A program made the position numbers and the translations under genes. The notes below the pieces were generated by a model. It was not told the origin of the DNA. It did not search any database and was given only the letters and a program-made list of their open reading frames with translations. This document shows positions 44,160 through 52,601 of a stretch of 64,000 nt of DNA, piece by piece; the stretch's first letter is position 1, and every line of letters begins with the position of its first letter. Source of the DNA: Sphingorhabdus profundilacus (GTDB lineage: Bacteria > Pseudomonadota > Alphaproteobacteria > Sphingomonadales > Sphingomonadaceae); contig NZ_SDWJ01000001.1 of the NCBI RefSeq assembly GCF_009769755.1, positions 310,001-374,000 of the forward strand. Reading direction: 5' to 3'.

Positions 44160-44824
44160 CGGGCAGCATCCTCGATCCGCTGGATCGTCCAAGGTTCTTG
44201 CGCTGCCGCCGCATACCATTCTTCCATCCACGGGTGTGCCATCATGGCGTCGACATAGCTTTGGGCAAAGCCGGGCAGGGTAAAACCATAGGTCACAAAG
44301 CGGGTAACCACAGGTGCAAACATGATGTCCGCCGCGCTAAAGGTCCCGAACAGATAGGGTCCCTGCTGCCCAAAGCGGGAGCGGGCCTCGGCCCAGTTTT
44401 GCAAAATACGGACGGCATCGGTGCGGGTATCGGCGGAGACAGTGACGTCGTGAAAGCTTTTGCGAATATTCATCGGACACTCGCGGCGAAGCGCCACATA
44501 GCCGCTGTGCATTTCGGCGGAAAGCGACCGCGCCATGCCGCGCGCGACCCTGTCCTTGGGCCAATACCGGTCGCGGCCGACCTTGTCCGCCAGATAGTCG
44601 ATAATCGCCAGGCTGTCCCAGACGACCGCATCGTCATCCCATAAAATGGGAACCTTGCCCGCCGACGGTGCCAAATCGTCTTCTCGCTTCCGCTGCTCCC
44701 AATTGTCATCATAGAGCGGAACGACCTGCTCATCAAAATGCAACCCTGATTGCTTTACCGCCAGCCAACCGCGCAGCGACCAGCTTGAATAGGCTTTATT
44801 CCCGATGATGATTTTCAGCGTCAT
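44156..44824 (-). CDS. Glutathione S-transferase family protein
   Basis: A 222-residue GST. The thioredoxin-like N-terminal domain begins IIIGNKAYSSWSLRGWLAVK, with the catalytic Ser region AYSSWSLR, and shows GKVPILWDDDAVVWDSLAII (the cis-Pro and Ser of the glutathione site). The helical C-terminal domain starts near 95. It is related to the Zeta/maleylacetoacetate-isomerase-like bacterial GSTs, but the substrate is unknown. The start overlaps the engB stop by 4 bp. Confidence 0.9.
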   Translation of the reverse strand: MTLKIIIGNKAYSSWSLRGWLAVKQSGLHFDEQVVPLYDDNWEQRKREDDLAPSAGKVPILWDDDAVVWDSLAIIDYLADKVGRDRYWPKDRVARGMARSLSAEMHSGYVALRRECPMNIRKSFHDVTVSADTRTDAVRILQNWAEARSRFGQQGPYLFGTFSAADIMFAPVVTRFVTYGFTLPGFAQSYVDAMMAHPWMEEWYAAAAQEPWTIQRIEDAAR

Positions 44825-45441
44825 GATGCCACTGCTTCTAACACCGCACCGCGCAAGTCTTCAATCCCGCCCTTTTTTTCTGCCGATGTCACGGATAATT
44901 CGGGATAAGCGGCGACATGTTTGCGAAGCTTTGTCATTGTGTCGGCTTCGACGGCTTCACGCTCGGTCGCTTTGATCTTGTCGGTTTTGGTCAGAACGAT
45001 GCGGTAACTGATCGCCGCATTATCGAGCATCTTCATGATCTCATGGTCGACTTCCTTGATGCCGTGGCGGCTGTCGATAAGCACGAAGACGCGCTTGAGC
45101 ACCGCACGACCGCGCAGATAATCGTTAATCAGATAGCGCCATTGCTGGACCGTTTTGACAGGTGCCTTCGCATAGCCATAGCCCGGCATATCCACGATGC
45201 GGAACAGCGCAGGGTCGCCGACATCAAAAAAGTTCAATTCCTGCGTGCGGCCCGGCGTGTTCGACGCACGGGCGAGGTTGTTGCGGTTGACCAGCGCGTT
45301 GATCAGGCTCGACTTGCCCACATTGGACCGTCCCGCAAAGGCGATTTCCGGCACCGTGGGGTCGGGCAAAAATTCCAGTTTCGGGGCCGATTTCAAAAAG
45401 GTGACCGGGCCTGAGAAAATTTTGGACGTCATGTCGTTCAT
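44821..45441 (-). CDS. engB: Ribosome biogenesis GTPase EngB (YihA/YsxC)
   Basis: Essential GTPase of large-subunit assembly. The ATG at 45441 gives 206 residues (a second ATG at 45432 is possible); the longer frame upstream is repeat DNA. G1 is GRSNVGKSS, the G2 region is SNTPGRTQELNFF, G3 is DMPGYGYA and G4 is TKTDK, followed by VTSAEKKGGIEDL as G5. It is part of the rpmH-rnpA-yidD-yidC-engB block, separated from yidC by a palindromic element. Confidence 0.95.
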   Translation of the reverse strand: MNDMTSKIFSGPVTFLKSAPKLEFLPDPTVPEIAFAGRSNVGKSSLINALVNRNNLARASNTPGRTQELNFFDVGDPALFRIVDMPGYGYAKAPVKTVQQWRYLINDYLRGRAVLKRVFVLIDSRHGIKEVDHEIMKMLDNAAISYRIVLTKTDKIKATEREAVEADTMTKLRKHVAAYPELSVTSAEKKGGIEDLRGAVLEAVAS

Positions 45442-45493
45442 ATCAAAAGCCGCCACCCGGAACCAACAGACGGTCACCCTGAACCAATAGAGT

Positions 45494-45565
45494 GTCACCC
45501 TGAACTTGTTTCAGGGTCTTACATAAGCGGCCGAAAGTAAGATGCTGAAACAAGTTCAGCATGAC
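45494..45565. repeat. Short element with terminal inverted repeats (72 bp)
   Basis: The left arm GTCACCCTGAACTTGTTTC (45494-45512) and the right arm GAAACAAGTTCAGCATGAC (45547-45565) pair with two mismatches, and the inner edges CTTA and TAAG also match. It lies between the yidC stop and the engB start. A partial extra copy of the outer end, GTCACCCTGAACCAATAG, precedes it. Confidence 0.85.
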
Positions 45566-45588
45566 AGTCTTTTTGACGCCTAAGATTC

Positions 45589-47361
45589 TCACGTCGCCGC
45601 CTTCGCCTTTTCCCGCGCTTTTTCTTCGGCTTCCTTCGCCATCTGTTCCTTGAGGATGGGATGGCGAGAGTAGAGCCACTTCTGCTGAGCGATCGACACA
45701 AGGTTCGACATTACCCAATAGAGCTGAAGCCCGGCTGCGAACGGTGCCATGATGAACATCAGGAACCAGGGCATGATCGAAAAGACCTGCTTCTGAACCT
45801 CATCCATCGGCTGCGGATTGAGCTTTTGCATCAGCCACATTGTCACGCCGAGCAGGATCGGCAGAACGCCGATGGCCAGAAATGTCGGTGGATCGAAAGG
45901 CAGCAGACCGAACAGGTTGACCGGGGTCAATGGATCGGGTGCCGACAGATCCTTGAGCCACAGGACAAAGGGCTGGTGCCGCATCTCGATCGACAGCAGC
46001 AAGATCTTGTATAGCGCGAAGAAGATCGGGATCTGCAGCAGTACCGGCAGACATCCGGCAAGCGGATTGACCTTCTCGTCCTTGTACAACTTCATCATTT
46101 CCTGCTGCAGGCGTGGCTTGTCGTCTTTCCACCGTTCCTGCAATATCTTCATTTTGGGTTGGACCGAACGCATTTGCGCCATCGATGCAAATTGTTTCTG
46201 CGCCACAGGGAACATGAAACCACGCACGATGATTGTCAGGCCAATGATTGCAAGGCCGAAATTGCCAAACAGGCCGAACAGCCAGTGCAAAATCCAAAAG
46301 AAGGGAATCGCGATGAACCAGAACCATCCCCAATCGATGGCATAATCGAGGTAGGGAATGCCCAGTTTCTTGGAATAGCCATTCAGCACCGCCATTTCCT
46401 TGGCGCCTGCAAACAGGCGTGCGGTGCTGTCGGTTGATGCCCCGGGCGCGACATTTGTATAGCGGGTTGGAATAAACTGGGCTTGATAGATGTTGCCACT
46501 CGCCCGGAATTTGGTCGCAACCGGTACTTTTTGATCAGGAATCAGAGCGCCGAGCCAATATTTGTCGGTAAAGCCTAACCACCCACCGGTCGTATTGAAT
46601 TTGACTTCACCTCCGGCATTGTCGGCGACATTGACATAACCCCAATCATAATTGGGTTTGCTGTCGAACACGCCCATAGGGCCGATGTGGATATGGGTAA
46701 AAATTGACCCGCCAGTCGTTGCATCGGCAGGTTTGCCCGTGCGGCTGAGCAAGGCGAAGCTGGCGATTTCTACCGGTGCGGTTGCCGTATTGGTGAAACG
46801 CTGCTTGGCACTGATCATGTAATTTTCATCGATACTCAGCGCGATTTCGAAAATATGGCCTTGAGAATTGGTCCAGCGCAGGGTGACCGGTGTCGCCGGT
46901 GTCAATGCGCTTGCACTGGGTGTCCAGACACTTTTGTCGTCCGGTACTGTCACCCCGGTTCCGACCCAGCCGAAACGTGCGAAATACGCATTTTTGGTAC
47001 CTGAAGGTGAAAATAACCGCTCTGGTGGCGAGTTTTTCGCCAATGCAGTCCGGTGTGTTAGCAAAAGCAGATCGTCAATCTTTGCCCCTTCAAGGTTGAG
47101 AGACCCACCCAATTTGGGCGTTTCGATCCGCACCCGGCCGGATGCTTTCAGGGCGTCGGTCAGCGAAATCGTTTTTTCCGCTGCCGCAGGTGATCCCAGC
47201 GCGGCGTCGGCGGTGGTCGCCCCATCTGATGAAGCCGGGGCCTTGGCCGGAGCCGTGACAGCAGCAGGGGTTGGGAAGAATGTGCTGGCGATATAGGGCC
47301 AGCCGAACAGGATGAGGCCTGTCAGCAAAACTGCAATTATCAGGTTACGCTTATCGTCCAC
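45589..47361 (-). CDS. yidC: Membrane protein insertase YidC
   Basis: Inserts and folds inner-membrane proteins, with or without Sec. It has 590 residues. An N-terminal helix (LIIAVLLTGLILFGWPYIA) is followed by a Pro/Ala-rich linker and a large periplasmic beta domain (about 70-330). The conserved C-terminal region has five helices, including GNFGLAIIGLTIIVRGFMFP with the conserved Arg, and KVNPLAGCLPVLLQIPIFFALYK. The C-terminal tail is Lys-rich. It is preceded by yidD (36 bp gap). Confidence 0.97.
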   Translation of the reverse strand: MDDKRNLIIAVLLTGLILFGWPYIASTFFPTPAAVTAPAKAPASSDGATTADAALGSPAAAEKTISLTDALKASGRVRIETPKLGGSLNLEGAKIDDLLLLTHRTALAKNSPPERLFSPSGTKNAYFARFGWVGTGVTVPDDKSVWTPSASALTPATPVTLRWTNSQGHIFEIALSIDENYMISAKQRFTNTATAPVEIASFALLSRTGKPADATTGGSIFTHIHIGPMGVFDSKPNYDWGYVNVADNAGGEVKFNTTGGWLGFTDKYWLGALIPDQKVPVATKFRASGNIYQAQFIPTRYTNVAPGASTDSTARLFAGAKEMAVLNGYSKKLGIPYLDYAIDWGWFWFIAIPFFWILHWLFGLFGNFGLAIIGLTIIVRGFMFPVAQKQFASMAQMRSVQPKMKILQERWKDDKPRLQQEMMKLYKDEKVNPLAGCLPVLLQIPIFFALYKILLLSIEMRHQPFVLWLKDLSAPDPLTPVNLFGLLPFDPPTFLAIGVLPILLGVTMWLMQKLNPQPMDEVQKQVFSIMPWFLMFIMAPFAAGLQLYWVMSNLVSIAQQKWLYSRHPILKEQMAKEAEEKAREKAKAAT

Positions 47362-47397
47362 GTTTAACTTTCCCCGTTATTCAAGCTGTTGGGTGGT

Positions 47398-47610
47398 TCA
47401 TGGTACGGGATCGTGCCCGTGACCGCCCCAAGGTTGGCAGCGCAATAGCCGTTTGATGGCCAGCCAGCCACCCTTAATTGCGCCATATTTTTGAAGCGCG
47501 TTTATCGCATAGGCCGAACAGCTCGGGCTGTAGCGGCAGGTTGGCGGCAGGATGCGCGATGGGCCCAATTGCCAGCCGCGCGCCACCAGTATGAGAAGCC
47601 GCGCGATCAT
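47398..47610 (-). CDS. yidD: Membrane protein insertion efficiency factor YidD
   Basis: A 70-residue membrane-associated protein that aids YidC-dependent insertion. The family motif ILPPTCRYSPSCSAYAINAL, with the three cysteines, is complete, and GGWLAIKRLLRCQPWGGHGHDPVP gives the conserved C-terminal end. The start overlaps the rnpA stop by 4 bp, the classic arrangement. Confidence 0.96.
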   Translation of the reverse strand: MIARLLILVARGWQLGPSRILPPTCRYSPSCSAYAINALQKYGAIKGGWLAIKRLLRCQPWGGHGHDPVP

Positions 47611-47942
47611 TGGCAGAGCTTTTCCAACGCCTTTGCCATATCGGCGCGCAAGGTGCCGAAGTCGCGTTCAATGCCGCCATCGCGTCCGATCAGGATATGG
47701 TCCGCACCCTGCTTGCCCTTTTCGGCCAGCATTTCCTGCGCCAGCGCGCGAAAGCGACGGCGCATCCGGTTGCGGACAACGGCATTGCCCACCTTTTTGG
47801 TGATGGTGATGCCAAGCCGAATGTCGGGTTGCTCGTCTTGCCGGTCCTTTACCAGCAAAACAAAACCGGGAGTTGCGTAACGCTTCCCCCGGTTGGCGGC
47901 CAGAAAATCCGACCGTTTTTTGATGACGCTGTAACCGCGCAT
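47607..47942 (-). CDS. rnpA: Ribonuclease P protein component
   Basis: Basic protein subunit of RNase P, which matures tRNA 5' ends. The ATG at 47942 gives 111 residues beginning MRGYSVIKKRSDFLAANRG. The RNA-binding signature RNRMRRRFRAL is present after GITITKKVGNAVV. The open frame runs further upstream but crosses rpmH in another frame, so the inner start is right. The gap to rpmH is 23 bp. Confidence 0.95.
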   Translation of the reverse strand: MRGYSVIKKRSDFLAANRGKRYATPGFVLLVKDRQDEQPDIRLGITITKKVGNAVVRNRMRRRFRALAQEMLAEKGKQGADHILIGRDGGIERDFGTLRADMAKALEKLCQ

Positions 47943-47965
47943 ATCGCGGCCTGCCGTTGTCTGGA

Positions 47966-48100
47966 TCAGGCCGACAGCTTCTTGCGGCCACGCGCGCGGC
48001 GTGCGTTCAGGATGTTGCGGCCAGCGGCGGTCGACATACGCAGGCGGAAACCGTGGCGACGGGCACGCACGAGATTGCTCGGCTGGAAAGTGCGCTTCAT
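47966..48100 (-). CDS. rpmH: 50S ribosomal protein L34
   Basis: A 44-residue ribosomal protein, read directly: it begins [19 protein letters not shown] and ends in [10 protein letters not shown], the invariant pattern of L34. The TGA stop is at 47966-47968. It is the first gene of the rpmH-rnpA-yidD-yidC block. In many bacteria dnaA lies beside rpmH, but here dnaA is about 45 kb away, as is usual in alphaproteobacteria. Confidence 0.97.
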   Translation of the reverse strand: MKRTFQPSNLVRARRHGFRLRMSTAAGRNILNARRARGRKKLSA

Positions 48101-48182
48101 GACTGTAATCCTTAGTTTTTAGTCGGTATGAAATGAAAAGGGCCGCCGAATCTGTCCAGCGACCGCCTTTGTTGACGTGGCC

Positions 48183-48209
48183 ATTATGCGTGAGGCGAGT
48201 AAAAGTCAA
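48183..48209 (-). promoter_or_regulatory. Candidate promoter of the rpmH operon
   Basis: On the minus strand, TTGACT (complement 48204-48209) is followed after 15 bases by CATAAT (complement 48183-48188). It is about 80 bases upstream of the rpmH ATG. The spacer is a little short; counting the -10 as ATAATG makes it 16. Confidence 0.5.
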
Positions 48210-48214
48210 CACGC

Positions 48215-48565
48215 TCAGGGCAGTTTCATGCCAATATCATCGCGCCGGCAAAGGTGCATGATGTCGCGTTTGATGTCTGGAAAAGGCGGCCTGTGCCGCA
48301 CTTTGTTCCGCCGCAAAGCCCAATCGGCCCAGCGGCCATATTCGGGATGACGTTTCGATAGCCGAGAATAGCGCTTTTTGGCCCAAAGCGAATGTTTGAG
48401 GATGACGCCCAAACCGATGATAAATAGCGCAAGTCCGCCGGGGCCGGGCAGCCAGCTTACCAACGGGACAGCGCAAACCAATATCCAGCCCAGAATGACC
48501 ATCGCCCAACGATAGACAGGAGAATCGGTCCAACGGACTATTTTGGCTTCTTTCATTTTCATCAT
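48215..48565 (-). CDS. Small PGPGW-like transmembrane protein
   Basis: A 116-residue protein with two hydrophobic segments (about 19-37 and 43-57). They flank SWLPGPGGLALFIIGLG, similar to the PGPGW transmembrane family in which a PGPG turn links two helices. The C-terminal half is Arg/Lys-rich and cytoplasmic. The function is unknown. It lies upstream of the rpmH block on the same strand but in front of that promoter, so it is a separate unit. Confidence 0.7.
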   Translation of the reverse strand: MMKMKEAKIVRWTDSPVYRWAMVILGWILVCAVPLVSWLPGPGGLALFIIGLGVILKHSLWAKKRYSRLSKRHPEYGRWADWALRRNKVRHRPPFPDIKRDIMHLCRRDDIGMKLP

Positions 48566-48729
48566 GTGGGTGCAGCATGTTGGTGTTGCAAGTTCATGTC
48601 TCGTGCAGCCGAAAAACCTGAAAAGCCTGCGTAAATTTACAACATCGTAAAAAATTCATGGTAGATAACCGAAAATCGCGCCGCTTGGCTCTTTTAACAT
48701 CACACAAAAACCGCCATATAGGATGGTAC

Positions 48730-49131
48730 ATGACAACTGCTCTCCCCCATCTGCACCATATCGGTGTTTTGCCCGCTGATATTGATTTCATGGGGCATGT
48801 GAATAATGCCCGCTATCTGAACTGGGTTCAGGATGCGGTTTTGGCCCATTGGAACAAGCTTGCGCCGCCGGAAACCGCCGCAAAATATCTGTGGGTCGCG
48901 TTGAAGCATGAAATTACTTACCGTAAGCCGGCGTTTCTGGACGATGACGTCATCGCCACCGTCGTTCTGGAGAAAGTGCAGGGCGCCCGTTCCTTTTACG
49001 ACACAGTGATCAAGCGCGGTGAGGAAGTGTTGGCCGAGGTAAAGTCGAGCTGGTGTTGCATCGACGCCGAAACCCTGCGTCCTGCGCGGATCGCAGCGGA
49101 AATTCAGGAATATTTCTTTCGCAAGGATTAA
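48730..49131 (+). CDS. Acyl-CoA thioesterase, hot-dog fold (4HBT family)
   Basis: Predicted thioesterase of 133 residues. The ATG at 48730 gives MTTALPHLHHIGVLPADID, and an in-frame ATG at 48658 adds 24 unlikely residues. The signature is DIDFMGHVNNARYLNWVQDA, with the catalytic Asp and the helix following. YRKPAFLDDDVIATVVLEK is the second conserved segment. The substrate is unknown. It is followed by a terminal-inverted-repeat element before the convergent cysH. Confidence 0.87.
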   Translation: MTTALPHLHHIGVLPADIDFMGHVNNARYLNWVQDAVLAHWNKLAPPETAAKYLWVALKHEITYRKPAFLDDDVIATVVLEKVQGARSFYDTVIKRGEEVLAEVKSSWCCIDAETLRPARIAAEIQEYFFRKD

Positions 49132-49192
49132 GGTGGGGTTGCCCCTCACCAACTCCGCCTAGGCCTGGCGGCCAATGTTTTTTTTGGACAAC

Positions 49193-49334
49193 GTCACCCT
49201 GAACTTGGTTCAGGGTCCATCGCGCAGTTGCACCCATTGTATGAAGGAAAAACCAGCCGAGCGGAACGGTATGGCGTGTCACGACCGGGCGGGAATGGAC
49301 TGACAAATAGACCCTGAAACAAGTTCAGGGTGAC
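49193..49334. repeat. 142-bp element with terminal inverted repeats (long form)
   Basis: The left end GTCACCCTGAACTTGGTTC and right end GAAACAAGTTCAGGGTGAC are complementary with one mismatch; arms extend inward to GGTC/GACC. Interior edges GGTCCATCGCGCAG and GGACTGACAAATAGACC match the element at 32331. It lies between the convergent thioesterase and cysH genes. Confidence 0.88.
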
Positions 49335-49394
49335 AGTGTGGGAGACGAGTGAAGAGTTGGAGTGCCTCCAGACTGGGCACCCCGCAACCACCCA

Positions 49395-50267
49395 TCAGAA
49401 AATCGGATCGTTCGCCCCGCCATCATCCAGCGTCGACACGTCGCTGTGAATGCCGCATTCGACCTTGTCCCAGCCTTTCCAGCGACCCGACCGCGGGTCT
49501 TCGCCCGGTGCGACCTTGGTGGTGCAGGGCGAGCAGCCGATGGAGGGATAGCCTTGTTCGACCAGCGGGTGCGGCGGAAGAACATGGTCGGCCATATAGG
49601 CATCCAGACGGGCCTTGTCCCAATCTGCCAGCGGATTGACCTTCAGACGGCCTTCTTCAATCTCGAAGCGCGGCAGTGCCTTGCGGGTGGATGCCTGAAA
49701 CGCCTTGCGGCCGGTAAACTGGGCATCGAAGCCTGCCAGCGCGGTCTTTAACGGCAATACCTTGCGGATTTCGCAGCAGCCATCCGGATCATAAGACCAG
49801 CGCAGGCCCGTGCCATCTTTCTCCGCGAGCAACGCAGGGTCTGGGGTCAGGTTACGCAGATCCCTAAAGCCGATCCGTTCCTGCAATTCTTCCCGATAGC
49901 TGATGGTTTCCGGAAAATGCTTGCCGGTATCAAGGAACAGGACCGGCACAGTCGGGTCAATGCTGGCGATGAGGTGCAGCAGCACGGCGCTTTCCGCGCC
50001 GAAACTCGACACGATCGCCGCATCGCCCAACATGTTTTCTTTCAGTAGAACGGTCAGCATCTCCACCGTATCGCGGCCCCGGAACATATTGTTGAGGCGA
50101 ACGGCATCCGCCTCTGTGTAACGGGGGCTTGTGTCGATACGGTCGATCGCTCTGTTCCCCTCCCGCGTGCGGGAGGGGTTAGGGGGGGGTGCGTGCGACC
50201 GCGAGGGAAGTGACCCTCCCCCGACCCCTCCCGCAAGCGGGAGGGGGGTGAGATTGGGCTCATCCAT
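49395..50267 (-). CDS. cysH: Adenylyl-sulfate (APS/PAPS) reductase CysH
   Basis: Thioredoxin-family-dependent reductase that turns activated sulfate into sulfite. The ATG at 50267 overlaps the DUF934 stop by 8 bp and gives 290 residues. The catalytic Cys is in VECGIHSDVS. Two cysteine pairs, GCCEIRKVLPL and IGCSPCTTK, mark the iron-sulfur type that usually prefers APS. Residues 8-37 are encoded by a 90-bp palindromic repeat sitting in frame; the true enzyme resumes with NRAIDRID. No start codon lies between the repeat and the core, so the repeat is probably translated. Confidence 0.93.
   Translation of the reverse strand: MDEPNLTPLPLAGGVGGGSLPSRSHAPPPNPSRTREGNRAIDRIDTSPRYTEADAVRLNNMFRGRDTVEMLTVLLKENMLGDAAIVSSFGAESAVLLHLIASIDPTVPVLFLDTGKHFPETISYREELQERIGFRDLRNLTPDPALLAEKDGTGLRWSYDPDGCCEIRKVLPLKTALAGFDAQFTGRKAFQASTRKALPRFEIEEGRLKVNPLADWDKARLDAYMADHVLPPHPLVEQGYPSIGCSPCTTKVAPGEDPRSGRWKGWDKVECGIHSDVSTLDDGGANDPIF
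50157..50246. repeat. 90-bp composite palindromic repeat inside cysH
   Basis: Palindromes CCCCTCCCGC-GT-GCGGGAGGGG (50157-50178) and CCCCTCCCGC-AA-GCGGGAGGGG (50225-50246) bound the element. It is the same family as 22086-22190, but 15 bp shorter inside. At exactly 90 bp with no stop in the cysH frame, it adds 30 codons. Confidence 0.92.
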
Positions 50268-50682
50268 GGCGCAGTTTCCAAACCGGCACGGCGGCATCGG
50301 CCGCTTTCTGGTAAAATTGGTCATAGGTCGAAAGTGCGCGTTTCACCGCTTCCGGGTTCAGCGAACCTTCCGGTGCAAAGCTGTCAAAGCCGCAGCGGCG
50401 CATGAACGCGATCTGGTCGACCAGAACGTCGCCTTGCGCGCGCAATTCGCCGGTATAGCCTGCCTCGCGCAATATGCGGGCCGAGCTGTATCCGCGTCCG
50501 TCGCGGAATTTCGGGAAGGCAACTTCGATAAGCGTTAGCCGGTCCAGAAAGGGGATCAGCTTTCGTGCATCGTCATCGGGTTCCAGCCGGACCGCGGTGG
50601 CGTTCGACTGGTCCAGAAAGGCATCAAGTGTAACCGAAGGCTGTTCGGTGACTTCATCGTCACGATAGCGGAACTCAACCAT
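50260..50682 (-). CDS. DUF934 family protein (sulfite reduction accessory)
   Basis: A 140-residue protein from the ATG at 50682 (MVEFRYRDDEVTEQPS). The DUF934 pattern includes FPKFRDGRGYSSARILRE, TGELRAQGDVLVDQIAFMRRCGFDSF and the end AVPVWKLRHG. The family is found next to sulfite reductase and cysH in alpha-, beta- and gammaproteobacteria and is thought to support sulfite reduction; the mechanism is unknown. It overlaps both neighbours by 8 bp. Confidence 0.92.
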   Translation of the reverse strand: MVEFRYRDDEVTEQPSVTLDAFLDQSNATAVRLEPDDDARKLIPFLDRLTLIEVAFPKFRDGRGYSSARILREAGYTGELRAQGDVLVDQIAFMRRCGFDSFAPEGSLNPEAVKRALSTYDQFYQKAADAAVPVWKLRHG

Positions 50683-52303
50683 AGATCGCCTCCTTGAACG
50701 GGTCCATGCCAACGCGGCGGTAGGTATCGACAAAGCGCTCGTCGCCTTCGCGCAATTCGCGGTATTTCTCGACGGCCTTTTCGACCGCATCGACAATGCC
50801 GTCCTCGTCAAAGCCAGGGCCGGTGATCTTGCCGATCGATACATCTTCGGCGCCTGATCCGCCCAGCGTGAGCTGGTAGTTTTCAACGCCTTTCTTGTCG
50901 ACGCCCAAAATGCCGATATGGCCGGCATGGTGATGGCCGCAGGCGTTGATGCAGCCCGAGATTTTGAGCTTCAACTCGCCCACGTCGCGCTGCCGTTCGG
51001 CATCGGCGAAACGGGTGGCGATTTTCTGGGCGATGGGGATCGAGCGCGCGTTGGCGAGGCTGCAATAATCAAGGCCGGGGCAGGCGATGATATCGCTGAT
51101 CAGGTCGAGATTGGCATTGGCGAGATCGGCTTCGCGCAGCGCCTGCCATACCGTGTAAAGGTCGCGCTTGGCGACATGGGGCAGCACGATGTTCTGGGCA
51201 TGGGTGACGCGCAGCTCGTCAAAACTGTACTTCTCCGCCAGGTCCGCCATCACATCGATCTGTGCTGAGGACGCATCGCCGGGGATGCCGCCAATAGGCT
51301 TCAGGCTGATATTGACGATGGCGTAACCAGCCTGCTTGTGCGGCTTCACATTCTGGTCGAGCCAGACAGCGAAATCGGGGTCGCTGCGGTCAGGCTCCAC
51401 ATCCGCCGCATCGAAGGCGGGGGCAGCGAAAAAGGCGCTGATCCGTTCCAGTTCGGCCAAAGGCGGGTCGATGCCCAGCGTTTTGACATGGGCAAATTCC
51501 TCGGCAACCTGACGGCGATATTCGTCGGCACCGATTTCGTGCACGAGGATCTTGATCCGCGCCTTATAGATATTATCGCGACGGCCATAGCGGTTATAGA
51601 CGCGCAGGCAGGCCTCGATATAGCTCAGCAGGTCGTCCGCCTTGACGAAGGGATTGATCTCCGGCGCAATCATCGGCGTCCGGCCCATCCCGCCACCGAC
51701 GAACACGCGGGCACCCAGTTCGCCATCCTGCTTCACCAGTTCCAGCCCGATGTCGTGCAGACGCATCGCGGCGCGGTCTTCGGGCGATGCAATCACCGCG
51801 ATTTTGAACTTGCGGGGCAGATAGCTGAACTCGGGGTGGAAGGTCGACCATTGGCGCAGCAATTCGGCCCAAGGACGCGGATCGGCGACTTCGTCAGCGG
51901 CGGCGCCTGCATATTGGTCCGAACTGATGTTGCGGATGCAATTGCCGCTGGTCTGGATCGCGTGCATTTCGACGCTTGCCAATTCTTCCAGCAGGTCGGC
52001 GCATTCTTCCAGTTTGATCCAGTTATACTGGATGTTCTGGCGGGTGGTAAAATGGCCGTAATCCCGGTCATATTTGCGCGCGATATGCGCCAGCATCCGC
52101 ATCTGGCGGCTGTCGAGCGTGCCATAGGGAATGGCGACGCGCAGCATATAGGCGTGCAGTTGCAGGTAGAGACCGTTCATCAGCCGCAAGGGCTTGAACT
52201 GATCTTCGGTGATTTCACCTGCCATCCGGCGGTTCACCTGATCGCGAAACTCCGCCACGCGGGCGTCAACGATGGCTTGGTCGTAATTGTCATATTTATA
52301 CAT
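50675..52303 (-). CDS. Assimilatory nitrite/sulfite reductase, siroheme type
   Basis: Hemoprotein that reduces sulfite to sulfide by six electrons. It has 542 residues in two repeats of the ferredoxin-like/siroheme fold. The siroheme and 4Fe-4S ligands are Cys in IACPGLDYCSLANA and in ISGCINACGHHHAGH. Nitrite reductase share this pattern; the setting (cysH, DUF934, cobA, DUF2849) favours sulfite, so it is the CysI role. No flavoprotein CysJ is in the window, so the electron donor may be ferredoxin. Confidence 0.93.
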   Translation of the reverse strand: MYKYDNYDQAIVDARVAEFRDQVNRRMAGEITEDQFKPLRLMNGLYLQLHAYMLRVAIPYGTLDSRQMRMLAHIARKYDRDYGHFTTRQNIQYNWIKLEECADLLEELASVEMHAIQTSGNCIRNISSDQYAGAAADEVADPRPWAELLRQWSTFHPEFSYLPRKFKIAVIASPEDRAAMRLHDIGLELVKQDGELGARVFVGGGMGRTPMIAPEINPFVKADDLLSYIEACLRVYNRYGRRDNIYKARIKILVHEIGADEYRRQVAEEFAHVKTLGIDPPLAELERISAFFAAPAFDAADVEPDRSDPDFAVWLDQNVKPHKQAGYAIVNISLKPIGGIPGDASSAQIDVMADLAEKYSFDELRVTHAQNIVLPHVAKRDLYTVWQALREADLANANLDLISDIIACPGLDYCSLANARSIPIAQKIATRFADAERQRDVGELKLKISGCINACGHHHAGHIGILGVDKKGVENYQLTLGGSGAEDVSIGKITGPGFDEDGIVDAVEKAVEKYRELREGDERFVDTYRRVGMDPFKEAIYG

Positions 52304-52304
52304 A

Positions 52305-52601
52305 TCAAATGATCCAATCGCCCGCAGCCGGGTCGGCGGGTTTGAGGGTGAGGTCGGGGCGGACCGTGGGGCCGAGAGCGCGGACGCGGTCCTTGATGTG
52401 CGCGGGGCGTGGGCCTTCGGGCGTGGGTATCGCGTCTATGATATAGGGTGCGTTCACCCGCCGCGCGCCCTCTTCGGCGTGCAGGATGGATTCGCCGCCT
52501 TCTCCGACGTCGACGGCATCCTCGACATGGATTGACCAGCCGCTGCCGGTCCACCAGGTGACGGCACCTGATCCCAATTCATTTCCGGTCAGTAATTTCA
52601 C
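52305..52601 (-). CDS. DUF2849 family protein
   Basis: A 98-residue protein starting from GTG (complement 52599-52601), which overlaps the cobA stop by 4 bp. The pattern KLLTGNELGSGAVTWWTG then VNAPYIIDA and GPRPAHIKDRVRALGPTVR is that of DUF2849, found beside sulfite reductases in alphaproteobacteria. Its role in the pathway is not known. The sulfite reductase ATG follows after one base. Confidence 0.9.
   Translation of the reverse strand: MKLLTGNELGSGAVTWWTGSGWSIHVEDAVDVGEGGESILHAEEGARRVNAPYIIDAIPTPEGPRPAHIKDRVRALGPTVRPDLTLKPADPAAGDWII

Noticed and set aside
51338-52312. 324-codon plus-strand frame opposite the sulfite reductase
   Set aside because: Antisense of a clearly real gene; no motif.
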